A stretch of 64,000 bases of DNA from Rhizobium sp. RM (GTDB lineage: Bacteria > Pseudomonadota > Alphaproteobacteria > Rhizobiales > Rhizobiaceae). Below the pieces are notes generated by a model, which had not been told where the DNA came from, ran no database searches, and saw only the letters and a list, made by a program, of their open reading frames with translations. The first letter of the stretch is position 1. Every line of letters begins with the position of its first letter. The stretch lies in the NCBI RefSeq assembly GCF_013390595.1, contig NZ_JACAWV010000023.1:62001-126000 (forward strand), written 5' to 3'. Below are positions 36,638 through 44,780 of this stretch, in pieces. A program made the translations under genes and the position numbers.

Positions 36638-37353
36638 TTCGACATGTCCTTGATATCTTCCTCGACCACGGCGAGGATTTTAAGTGTTTCTTCGCGGGCA
36701 GCATCAGCATTGCCGGACGCGATTGCGTTAAAAAGCGTCCGGTGAAACGGAAAGGATCGCCCTGCGAAATCCGGACGATCAAAAGGCTTGGACCAGAAGC
36801 GTTCGAACCCTTCACGCATTTGCTCAAGTAGCTGTTTGAAAAGCGGGTTGTGCGTGGCGTCATAAATCGAGAGGTGGAAGGCAAGGTCTGCTTTGCCGGA
36901 AGTTCCTTCTGCAAGATGGACACGTTCCATCTCGTCGAGCCGCGCTTCCATCGTTGTGATATCATCAGCCGTGCGCCGGCGCGCCGCTGCCATCGAGGCT
37001 TCGACCTCGATGCCACGCCGAACCTCGAGGGTCATCAGCAAGGCATCACGGAGGCTTTCGGCCTCAATGGAAATAGGCATATGCACGGTGGCCGCAGAGA
37101 TCGGCTTGAGCAGATAATTGCCGCTACCCTTACGGCTATCGATGACACCCAGCGCCTGAAATTTGCGAATAACTTCACGGATTGTGGAACGGCCAACACC
37201 AAGTGCTGCCATCAATTCTCGTTCGGCTGGAAGCCGATCGCCGGCTTTAAGATCAGCCCGCTCGACATAATCGGAAAGGGCAGCTTCGACCTGGCGCACA
37301 CGGTCGCTCGGCGGTATCGGCTGCATCAATTCCCGGCTGCTGGTCCTGTCCAA
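36634..37353 (-). CDS. GntR/FadR-family regulator
   Basis: 239 aa. Winged helix at the N-terminus (GDRLPAERELMAALGVGRST-type region, then GVIDSRKGSGNYLL) and C-terminal FCD domain. The start is a TTG at 37353 with AAGGAG 6 bases upstream, better placed than for the ATG at residue 10. First gene of the operon with the PLP enzyme and ABC genes, so probably an autoregulating repressor. Confidence 0.86.
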   Translation of the reverse strand: MDRTSSRELMQPIPPSDRVRQVEAALSDYVERADLKAGDRLPAERELMAALGVGRSTIREVIRKFQALGVIDSRKGSGNYLLKPISAATVHMPISIEAESLRDALLMTLEVRRGIEVEASMAAARRRTADDITTMEARLDEMERVHLAEGTSGKADLAFHLSIYDATHNPLFKQLLEQMREGFERFWSKPFDRPDFAGRSFPFHRTLFNAIASGNADAAREETLKILAVVEEDIKDMSK

Positions 37354-37368
37354 GACGACTCCTTAAAT

Positions 37369-37386
37369 TGGTCTGACATCTTACCA
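37369..37386. promoter_or_regulatory. Candidate operator upstream of the GntR gene
   Basis: TGGT, 10-base spacer, ACCA, just upstream of the ribosome site; TGGT/ACCA arms are usual for FadR-type GntR proteins. Short arms, so chance is possible. Confidence 0.35.
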
Positions 37387-37442
37387 TTTCAAACAGAAAA
37401 TCGGTTGTCAACTGGCAAGCGTGATGCAGTAAGCAACTCTGG

Positions 37443-37883
37443 CTAGGCCCGAAACTCGGGTTTCGTGTCCCGAAAGGAAGTCTCACGCGCCGCAAAGTGA
37501 TTTCGGTGTTGGTTTGCACGCAGAACTGATCCGGTTAAGCGCATAATTTCCATTGAGAATTGAGCCATGTGAACCTTCCCCCAACGCGGAGAGCGACGGG
37601 GGCAACGGAGTGAACCACATGGGACTTTCAAATGTCATCCGTCGGATGGCGCTGCGTGAGAAGCAGTCGATTTTCCGACAAGTTGGCGGCCTGGCTGAAT
37701 ACAGAGGCCGGAATGTCGCGCAAGCAGCGACGAACACCGAAGCAGATTCTTGCCGATCCGGTGGCTCTCGGCTTTACCGGCTTTTATGGTCGGGTTGCCG
37801 CCTTCGCCCGTGATTGGCGAGCAGAACGACAGCGTTAGCACCAGACGACGGGCCGCGGCATATTCGTTCCGCTGTCCTTCCGC
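37443..37883. mobile_element. Decayed IS21-family fragment region
   Basis: On the plus strand the right part (37680-37883) encodes an IstA-like fragment (separate entry). On the minus strand, about 37443-37570 reads MAQFSMEIMRLTGSVLRANQ, a peptide I associate with rhizobial IS-linked frames, though I am not sure of this. No terminal inverted repeats or target duplication were found, so only debris remains. The surrounding 37387-38146 has no intact gene. Confidence 0.45.
37680..37883 (+). pseudogene. IS21-family transposase (IstA) remnant
   Basis: Translation gives KLAAWLNTEAGMSRKQRRTPKQ, then GFTGFYGRVAAFARDWRAERQR, a TAG stop at 37836, and in the same frame HQTTGRGIFVPLSFR. This matches the helix-turn-helix to catalytic-domain junction of IS21 IstA proteins (SYGRVAAFARDWR, TTGRGTFVPL). 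Both ends are missing and the rest of istA and istB is absent. Confidence 0.65.
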
Positions 37884-38146
37884 GGCCATTAGCTCGAAAT
37901 TTAACGACTTTCAAAATCTCAACGTAATCGCCGCCACCTATAATTGTGACCTGATTGATTTTTCACTTTTGGTCATCGCGTCTTCGGCGGCCGCCTTCCT
38001 TGCGGGAGGCGCATATTCTCTGGTTCCACGTGAATTGTATGATCCCGAATGCAATATCAAAGGCAACAATCATTCGTACTGAATTGGCGAGCGGTGGTTC
38101 TGTTCCGAAGCAGAGCGCGCGAGGCTGGTTGGAGGAAAGCGTCGAG

Positions 38147-38608
38147 ATGATAGTCACAAGGGGCACGATATTGCGAAGGGTCATTGGGTTCTTTTGTTTT
38201 ATGGCAATAGCGTTTGGCGCTTTAACCCAAGTGAGGGCTGACCAGTCCCATTTTACAGGGAACTGGCAACAGATCGTTTCAAATGCCGGGCAATGCGACC
38301 GTTGCCAGATTGCCATCGAGCAGCAAGGCTCTGTGTTGCGAATAACGTCAAGTAATGGCTGGTTTGCTGTTGTTGATGTCGATCAGAGCGGAGCCTCTGA
38401 GACAGTGAGTGGTATAGGGCGATGGAAACCCGGGCATGGAGGCGTTTACGGCAGCGCGCCATTTACTGTTGATTTCACAATGACGGATGGACAGCTTTAT
38501 ATGAACATGAGCGTCCCGGACGCAGACAAGCATACCCGTGTTATCAAGGCGATTTTTGATAAATTGCCACCAACCAACAGTGACCTTAGCCCGTCGATCA
38601 AGGCCTAA
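38147..38608 (+). CDS. Secreted hypothetical protein
   Basis: 153 aa from the ATG at 38147 (GGAGGAA upstream). A signal peptide MIVTRGTILRRVIGFF to QVRA-DQ is followed by a small domain starting SHFTGNWQQIVSNAG with two Cys (QCDRCQ), possibly a disulfide or metal pair. The GNW start and beta-rich look recall lipocalin-like or DUF-type periplasmic proteins, but I recognise no family. It stands alone downstream of the IS21 remnant. Confidence 0.6.
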   Translation: MIVTRGTILRRVIGFFCFMAIAFGALTQVRADQSHFTGNWQQIVSNAGQCDRCQIAIEQQGSVLRITSSNGWFAVVDVDQSGASETVSGIGRWKPGHGGVYGSAPFTVDFTMTDGQLYMNMSVPDADKHTRVIKAIFDKLPPTNSDLSPSIKA

Positions 38609-38935
38609 TGGTCGGCCGTTAAATTGGCATTGTTTCACGGTTTTCTCCAACAGACCAAGCCTCAACCGGCGATGAGTGAGAACCACGTTGGTGAGGATTT
38701 TTACCTACGCAGCGAGTTCAAACCGCGCTGGCAGACCAGCCCAACCCATTGGAAAAGAAGGATATCCAGCCACTCGGTCAAACCACGGCTTCGTTGGGCG
38801 AGCCCGGTTCCTATTAAACATCGCCTGCGGAAGAAATGGATCAGAAGAAAAACTATCTGGTGGGGATCGTGGTGCCTCGGAACCGAACGACCCACTATCC
38901 GTTTTGCCTTGAAAGGATTTCTCGGGAGAAAGGTC

Positions 38936-39250
38936 ATGAAACTCAAGCTGGTTCTGAGCACGATAATCGGCCTCACCTGCGCGGCAACTATAGCCGAAGC
39001 ACGGAACGACTGGCACCTTTACGGCGCGGTCCAAGTTGCCGGTGATCGCGTACTTGAGACGGCATATCGAAACGCGCTTTATCAGTGCGGTTACGACGGG
39101 TATCCTTCACCCACTCGCATCGGCGCTTATCACAACCCGAATGCCTCTCCAGAGATGCGCATATGCCTGTCCCGCATGGGGTTCATCCTGGAATATGGTG
39201 TACCCTTCGCCTACCCCGTACGTAAAGTGGTTTACCACTCCACATATTGA
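38936..39250 (+). CDS. Small secreted hypothetical protein
   Basis: 104 aa; start chosen at the ATG 38936 with GAGAAAGG nearby, because it gives a clean signal peptide (MKLKLVLSTIIGLTCAATIAEA-RN). The mature part (about 80 aa) has two Cys (QCGYDG, RICLSRMGF), likely a disulfide, and many Tyr. No family recognised. Confidence 0.6.
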   Translation: MKLKLVLSTIIGLTCAATIAEARNDWHLYGAVQVAGDRVLETAYRNALYQCGYDGYPSPTRIGAYHNPNASPEMRICLSRMGFILEYGVPFAYPVRKVVYHSTY

Positions 39251-39438
39251 TCCCCCGGATCACATTGGGTGGCTGCGTTTGAAGTGAAATGGTCCTGGCG
39301 ACAGGCTGGCGTCGACGCATACGACACCAACGGAGCCCTCATGTCCTCATCCCTGAAGCCTGTCTGATGTGCTGAGCGCTGCTGCATATTGAAAAATGTG
39401 CCGGGAGTGCCGACCTACAGGATAGCCTGGAGGTCAAG

Positions 39439-39828
39439 ATGTTTTACGTTTCCCTAGCACTATGCGCTGTCGTCACGGCATTTTTTGTTTGCCGATACTA
39501 TGCCGCAAAGACACTCCTTGTCGAAAAAGATATCGAGAAAGCTATCTCGCGCAAACTTGCGTCGAGCGGGATAAAGCTCGAGCTGGCAAATGTCCAAGAG
39601 GAAAACGCCGTAATGCGGAACCTCTTGCTTGACCTTCTCGAGAACGAAGCAGCGTTACCGATCAAGCAATCCACTGTGTCTAGGGATGAGTTCGTTCGCA
39701 TGAAAACAGCCAAGATCCAGCGGTACCGTGAGATTTTGGCAGAAAGTGCACATGTTTTGCGACAGAGCCAGGCCAGCCATGTTGCCCAGCCCTCCAGTTC
39801 GATCAATTCCGACGATCGCAGCCCATGA
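39439..39828 (+). CDS. Small membrane-anchored hypothetical protein
   Basis: 129 aa with GGAGG before the ATG. One N-terminal membrane segment (FYVSLALCAVVTAFFVCRYY), then a charged helical region (coiled-coil-like, about 25-110) and a Ser-rich tail. No known family; probably an inner-membrane protein with its helical part in the cytoplasm. Confidence 0.55.
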   Translation: MFYVSLALCAVVTAFFVCRYYAAKTLLVEKDIEKAISRKLASSGIKLELANVQEENAVMRNLLLDLLENEAALPIKQSTVSRDEFVRMKTAKIQRYREILAESAHVLRQSQASHVAQPSSSINSDDRSP

Positions 39829-40039
39829 AGTTTAGCGGATATTACGGTGTCGTAGACTGGTCAAAATGCAGGCCCCAAAGGCACCTAGGTTGCAATGGAG
39901 ACAGCATCCGGCGCCGATAGGTGGAGCCCAATATGAGCGAGTAGGATCAATAACGCAGAAGAACGCAACCTCAGCTGCCTTCGAAACGAAGGCAACTAAA
40001 ATCGTTCCTCTTTGCTCATCGCATTTGCAGATACATCGT

Positions 40040-41980
40040 TCAGAAAGTTCTGATGATCTTGCCCACTTTCGCTGTAAAATCGTCTAGAATTTTTCGCTGT
40101 TCGACCCGCTGCCCCTCGATTGAAGTGAGCTTGTCTTCCAGAAGGTTCAGCTGCTTGTCGAAGCGATTTTTAGTATCGCCGTCTCCAACAGCCTGCAGAT
40201 TTTCGCGAACCCTCGCCTGCTCCTGCGATGCCCGGTCGTAGTCCTGATCGAGCAACTGCAGTCTCAGTTGAGCGTCATTCTCGCTCCGGCGCGCATCTGC
40301 CAGTTCTATGAGCTTCGCCTTCGTCTCGTCATCGACAGCCGCTTCTTGCCAGGCGACCAAAGTGAACGCGTCCGCGTCGACGAGGGAAATGGTTTCATCG
40401 TTGATCAATTCAAACCGTGTTGAGACAGTCTTCGTCTCGGCGGCTTTCAGTTTTGTCTTTATTCGATAATCACTGACGGTTGGATCATCCTGTCCCTCGG
40501 CCTTGAACGTCCAGCCGCTCCGTTTTGGAACCTCAATCATGACGGTACGCTCACCATCCTGAGCGCCCGTGATAGTGTAGGTCGCCTCTTCAACGGTTGA
40601 TGACTTTGCGTGCATCATGCCATCGATGACCTTGAGATTGACGATGTTCTGGCTGGTCTTAACCGCTGTGTCTACATTCACCTTCTGATCGACCGCAAAG
40701 CTCACCGATTGTTTTTCGTCCCGTGGCAGTCCATTTATTTGCGCGTCACCGACATATCCGACACTCTCATCATAAACAGTCATGATGCCGGGCGGCAGAC
40801 TGATCCCGGCATTGTTTTCAATCAGTGCAGCCGCTACCGGGTGGTCACTCACCATTCCGGCCCGATAAAGTGAGACCATGTCAGCCTTCACTCCCTGATC
40901 GATGATCGGAACCGAAATCGTATCGCCGTTCTTGATGTCGTAAGTGCCATTCAAAGCGAATGTCGACGTAACATCCTGTTCGGCAGCGCTCGCTTCTTGA
41001 CCCGCAGCTATTGCGAAAGGAGCTGGCGCGGCCTCACCAGCCATTGCATCTGCGGCGGGCGAGGAAAGGAGATTTGAAATCTCAAAGTTGTGTCTAGCCA
41101 TCATTGGTTTCGCCATAACTCCGCGCGGAAGACTGGCTGCCGCCGTATCAACTGGCACCTCGGTGCGCTCACGCATGAAGTGTCGATGAAGCGCTTGCTT
41201 GAGGGTGACCGGCTTTCCGGAAGAAAGTGTCACGCCGACACCGTTCCAATCTTCTCCTGACGCATTTTCGAATACTGCCCAGGCCTGGAGGCGGACTTCA
41301 CCATCCTTGCTCGTTACAAGGCGGTATGAAGTCTTCCAGATCGGAGCTGGTACGACATATGAGATATCAACTTCCCGGGAAGCAGCGCCGTCCAGCTTCA
41401 GGGTTACAGTGCGCGCTCCATCTGTATTGCCTTTTGCAATCACGTCCATCGCGGTCTTGAGTTTGGCTTTGACAGAAGGGTCCAGAATTTCAACCTTGGT
41501 GCCCGGCAACGGAACCATTGCAACTTCACCGTTGTCCATCATCAGGGATAACTGCCAGCTTTTGGATGTTTTTTCATTTTCGCTCGCCGTAACACCAAGA
41601 ACGACGCCATCCTTATCCCCTGCCCTGACCCGTGCTCCCTTGATCGCATCCAGTAGCCTGGGCATTGAAGTAAGGTCAGACGCCTTGAACGGCAGTGTAC
41701 GGAAAGTCTCTTCAAGCGGGTTGGGTCCAGCAAGTGACAGGTTCTTGACCCCACCTTCCTTATCCCGGACAACGAGGCTTTTAAGGACATCATCGATCTG
41801 ATCGAGCGGCACCTCGATGGTCACCTCGGAATCCTGACCAACTTCAGCGGACCTGACAATTTCGGCTAGCCCACCAGAAGACAAGGTCACGGATTTAACT
41901 GGTCCGTTCACGGCGGCAAAGGCAGTTGATGAAACGAGTAAAAAGAACAGTGCTGGCAGAACGCTCTTGGTGGTGGTCAT
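40040..41980 (-). CDS. DUF4139 domain protein, secreted
   Basis: 646 aa; signal peptide ending AFAA. N-terminal DUF4140-like part, then the DUF4139 core with ISYVVPAPIWKTSYRLV and ENASGEDWNGVGVTLSSGKP, and a C-terminal coiled coil (about 560-640: RRSENDAQLRLQLLDQDY onward). Related to MuiA-type mucoidy-inhibitor proteins, whose role is unclear. Single gene with its own flanking gaps (39829-40039 and 41981-42136 hold nothing recognisable). Confidence 0.8.
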   Translation of the reverse strand: MTTTKSVLPALFFLLVSSTAFAAVNGPVKSVTLSSGGLAEIVRSAEVGQDSEVTIEVPLDQIDDVLKSLVVRDKEGGVKNLSLAGPNPLEETFRTLPFKASDLTSMPRLLDAIKGARVRAGDKDGVVLGVTASENEKTSKSWQLSLMMDNGEVAMVPLPGTKVEILDPSVKAKLKTAMDVIAKGNTDGARTVTLKLDGAASREVDISYVVPAPIWKTSYRLVTSKDGEVRLQAWAVFENASGEDWNGVGVTLSSGKPVTLKQALHRHFMRERTEVPVDTAAASLPRGVMAKPMMARHNFEISNLLSSPAADAMAGEAAPAPFAIAAGQEASAAEQDVTSTFALNGTYDIKNGDTISVPIIDQGVKADMVSLYRAGMVSDHPVAAALIENNAGISLPPGIMTVYDESVGYVGDAQINGLPRDEKQSVSFAVDQKVNVDTAVKTSQNIVNLKVIDGMMHAKSSTVEEATYTITGAQDGERTVMIEVPKRSGWTFKAEGQDDPTVSDYRIKTKLKAAETKTVSTRFELINDETISLVDADAFTLVAWQEAAVDDETKAKLIELADARRSENDAQLRLQLLDQDYDRASQEQARVRENLQAVGDGDTKNRFDKQLNLLEDKLTSIEGQRVEQRKILDDFTAKVGKIIRTF

Positions 41981-42136
41981 AAGATCTCCCTGGCCGGCTT
42001 ATGGCAGAGTGCCAGGCAACTTCCGGCTGCAATTCATCGACTATCGTCGTCGTTTTGGAGCAATTTGAGGCGAGCCTTGCATAGCCGCTGATTTTGCAGC
42101 GCTCGTTGCAAGGCGATCCCCTGACGCACTCGACGG

Positions 42137-42553
42137 CTAGATCAAAACAAGCGTCTTTTCATCACGTCTTCCGTGACAGAAGTGCTGGAGGGCTTGTTCG
42201 TACAATGATCCGTCTCGACTGATGGCCGCGAACAAGGTCATAGATGAACAAAATTTCAAATCGTCTGGTGACCCGAGAATGGTGGTGGCGGAGCGACTAG
42301 AATGCCGCAGCATGGCCTGCGTACATTCGGCAAGCCGTGGTCCGAGGACAACGTGATCAAGATAGGCTTGCGCTTCATCGCGGCCAGACAGCGCGTAAAA
42401 GCGCGCAATATCAGAACGACCAAGGCCCTTTATCTGCGGAAAGATGAACCACATCCAATGTGAGCGCTTGGAACCGGCCAGAAGCTCATTTAGGGCAGTG
42501 CTGTAAACGTCGCGCTGCGCCAGGACAAATCGCTCGAGATCAAATGACGGCAT
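42137..42553 (-). CDS. DUF1810 (calpastatin-like) protein
   Basis: 138 aa, full length for DUF1810: FDLERFVLAQ, SHWMWFIFPQIKGLGRS, FYALSGRDEAQAYLDH and the DDLKFCSSMTLF core. Cytoplasmic; function unknown. Confidence 0.88.
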   Translation of the reverse strand: MPSFDLERFVLAQRDVYSTALNELLAGSKRSHWMWFIFPQIKGLGRSDIARFYALSGRDEAQAYLDHVVLGPRLAECTQAMLRHSSRSATTILGSPDDLKFCSSMTLFAAISRDGSLYEQALQHFCHGRRDEKTLVLI

Positions 42554-42643
42554 GGGCTACTCCCACGTTTTGTCAGTCAAGCGACCAACACGAAGCCTCC
42601 TGCGAGCAGAAGACATTCAAACCAATTTCGATAGAATAGCGAC

Positions 42644-42874
42644 ATGAGCACATTTAACGAGACTGAAACCGCACTTTTCGAGCGACTTCGCGCCTTGAAA
42701 GCGAAGCCGGAAATGGCAATCAATCTTTACGACATTGGCGTACCGATGACCGCCGCAGGCTTTACGGAAGACGAAATCATGAGCGTCCTCACAGCTCTTG
42801 AACAGGACAAGATCGTCGCATTCTCACCGGGGAACCGTCTGCTGATCCTGAAAGATCTTCCCGATACAGTATGA
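42644..42874 (+). CDS. Small hypothetical protein
   Basis: 76 aa, acidic, mostly helical with a C-terminal beta pair (KIVAFSPGNRLLILKDL); looks like a short winged-helix-type fold. No strong ribosome site. Codon use supports a real gene; function unknown. Confidence 0.55.
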   Translation: MSTFNETETALFERLRALKAKPEMAINLYDIGVPMTAAGFTEDEIMSVLTALEQDKIVAFSPGNRLLILKDLPDTV

Positions 42875-42923
42875 GAATACGCAAGTCGCAGCACAGGACT
42901 GAAAGTCGGGTGACGCCAATCAC

Positions 42924-43526
42924 TCAGAACTTGTAACGAACGCCAAAAACATTGGCATTCGTTGCCCCCTTCATGTTTCCAAGTGTTTTTCCCCCACCGG
43001 ACCGATGATGGAGGCGCCAGAAGAACTCGGTCGAAGAATCCTCGCTGAAGGAGACGTTGATTTCCGGGCCGAGATAGAAAAGGACATTAGCGTTGCCGTC
43101 GTCCTTGATCTCCTGCTCGCGTTCCCGGCCTGGTTGCGCATCTGTGACAAGACTGAGGCCGGCTGTAAAACTCGGTGTTATGAAGAGCCGTTCGCCAAGT
43201 TTGATCTGCTCATAGCGCGCAACGGGACCTGCCCAAATTTCGCCGGTAAAACCTTTGCCAAACCTCGCGGCTACCCCGATTTCCCCTCCCAGTCTCAGAT
43301 TGCCGATCTGATAGGGATAGAACTGATAACCGCCGCCGAGAATGGCATTGCGCTCGTAGTCGACCGGGACAAGGGCCGCACTCTTCAGCATATCTTCCGT
43401 GGTCAGCGCGCCGGCAAAACCGAAAATTGCCTCTTGGGTCGGTTCTGCCATGTCCTCGGACGCAAAGGCTTGCGTTGTCGCCATCGTTAACATGGTTGCC
43501 AGCATCAAACCGTGCACAATCTTCAT
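42924..43526 (-). CDS. Outer-membrane beta-barrel, PagL/acyloxyacyl-hydrolase-like
   Basis: 200 aa from the ATG at 43526, with signal peptide MKIVHGLMLATM to AFAS. Alternating hydrophobic strands fit an 8-stranded barrel ending in FGVRYKF (C-terminal Phe). Near the end FFWRLHHRSGGGKT carries a His-x-Ser pair with a preceding Glu (STEFFW), as in lipid A 3-O-deacylases. If active it would trim acyl chains from lipid A; a plain porin-like protein is the alternative. Confidence 0.5.
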   Translation of the reverse strand: MKIVHGLMLATMLTMATTQAFASEDMAEPTQEAIFGFAGALTTEDMLKSAALVPVDYERNAILGGGYQFYPYQIGNLRLGGEIGVAARFGKGFTGEIWAGPVARYEQIKLGERLFITPSFTAGLSLVTDAQPGREREQEIKDDGNANVLFYLGPEINVSFSEDSSTEFFWRLHHRSGGGKTLGNMKGATNANVFGVRYKF

Positions 43527-43661
43527 GTCTGTACTCCTGAACGTACCCGCATAGGCATGATCCAATAGGGACATTTCCATGATCCTAACATCCCGCAACC
43601 GAACACAAAAAGTTCAATGCCGAACGAAGGAATGGTTTCTCGAACCAAACTCAGTCGTGCA

Positions 43662-44780
43662 TCAGCGCAGGAATGTCCTGAAACGTCGCAGGGCAAGGTA
43701 GAACATGACACCACCGATCGCCGCAAGCGCCATGAGTTGCGGCCAGACGATGTCAATCCCCGCCCCCCTGAACAGAATGGACTGCGCAAGGATGACGAAA
43801 TGGGTATTGGGTGCGAGCAGCATAATGTACTGAATGATGTCGGGCATGCTCTCTCGCGGCGTTGTCGCGCCTGAAAGCACCTGAAGCGGCAGGAGAACCA
43901 GGATCAGCAACATACCGAATTGCGGCATGGAACCGGCCACAGTCGCCATGAAAATACCCATTGATGTCATGGCGAACAGTTGGAGCGCAGTACCCAAAAG
44001 AAAGAGCCAGAGCGAGCCCTCAATGGGGATGCCGAGCAGCCCTTGGACCACGACGAAGAGAGAAAACGCCGATGCCACGAGGACGACAAGTCCCATCGAC
44101 CAGACTTTGCTCAGCATAATCTCCAATGGCGTGACTGGCATGACGAGGAGATGCTCGACCGTGCCGTGCTCCCGCTCCCGGATCAGCGCGGCTCCCGTCA
44201 GCACGATAGAGAGCATCGTGATGGCAGTGATGATGTTGTTGATCGACCCGAACCAGGATTTATCCAGTTCCGGGTTGAAACGCGCCCTTAATGTCAGATC
44301 CACCGGGACAGACGTTGCGCCTCTATAACGGTTCACATATTCCTGAACTTCACTCGAGATGATGGTCTGGACATATCCACCACCGCTGAACGCCTGGCTC
44401 ATACGCGTCGCGTCGATATTGAGCTGGATCGCCGGCTGCTGGCCTGCCATCAATCGGCGCTGAAAATCGGGCGGGATGTTCAGAGCAAACGTATCGAGAC
44501 CCGCATCCATACGCTTGTCCATTTCGGCAATCGAAATCTGTTTTGGAGGCGCAAAGTATGGCGGGTAGAACGCGGTGCTGATACGTCCGGAAAGCGGCGA
44601 CTGATCCTCGTCGACAATGGCAATCGCCGCATTGTTCAGCGTTTCCGGCAGGGCACTCGAGCCGGTGTAAATCTGCAGCGTGAAGGCATAGACGATCAGG
44701 ACAAGCAACATTCCGTCGCGGGCAAGACCACGCAACTCCTTGATGCCCAGTTGAAAGATGTTGGAGGAAAAAAACGTCAT
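43662..44780 (-). CDS. ABC-2 type permease, YhhJ-like
   Basis: 372 aa: one N-terminal membrane segment, a large periplasmic loop (about 45-180) and five C-terminal membrane segments with [29 protein letters not shown], the ABC-2 hallmark. Overlaps the upstream gene stop (ATGA). Forms an exporter with the fused protein 44777-47551 and the HlyD protein. Confidence 0.88.
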   Translation of the reverse strand: MTFFSSNIFQLGIKELRGLARDGMLLVLIVYAFTLQIYTGSSALPETLNNAAIAIVDEDQSPLSGRISTAFYPPYFAPPKQISIAEMDKRMDAGLDTFALNIPPDFQRRLMAGQQPAIQLNIDATRMSQAFSGGGYVQTIISSEVQEYVNRYRGATSVPVDLTLRARFNPELDKSWFGSINNIITAITMLSIVLTGAALIREREHGTVEHLLVMPVTPLEIMLSKVWSMGLVVLVASAFSLFVVVQGLLGIPIEGSLWLFLLGTALQLFAMTSMGIFMATVAGSMPQFGMLLILVLLPLQVLSGATTPRESMPDIIQYIMLLAPNTHFVILAQSILFRGAGIDIVWPQLMALAAIGGVMFYLALRRFRTFLR

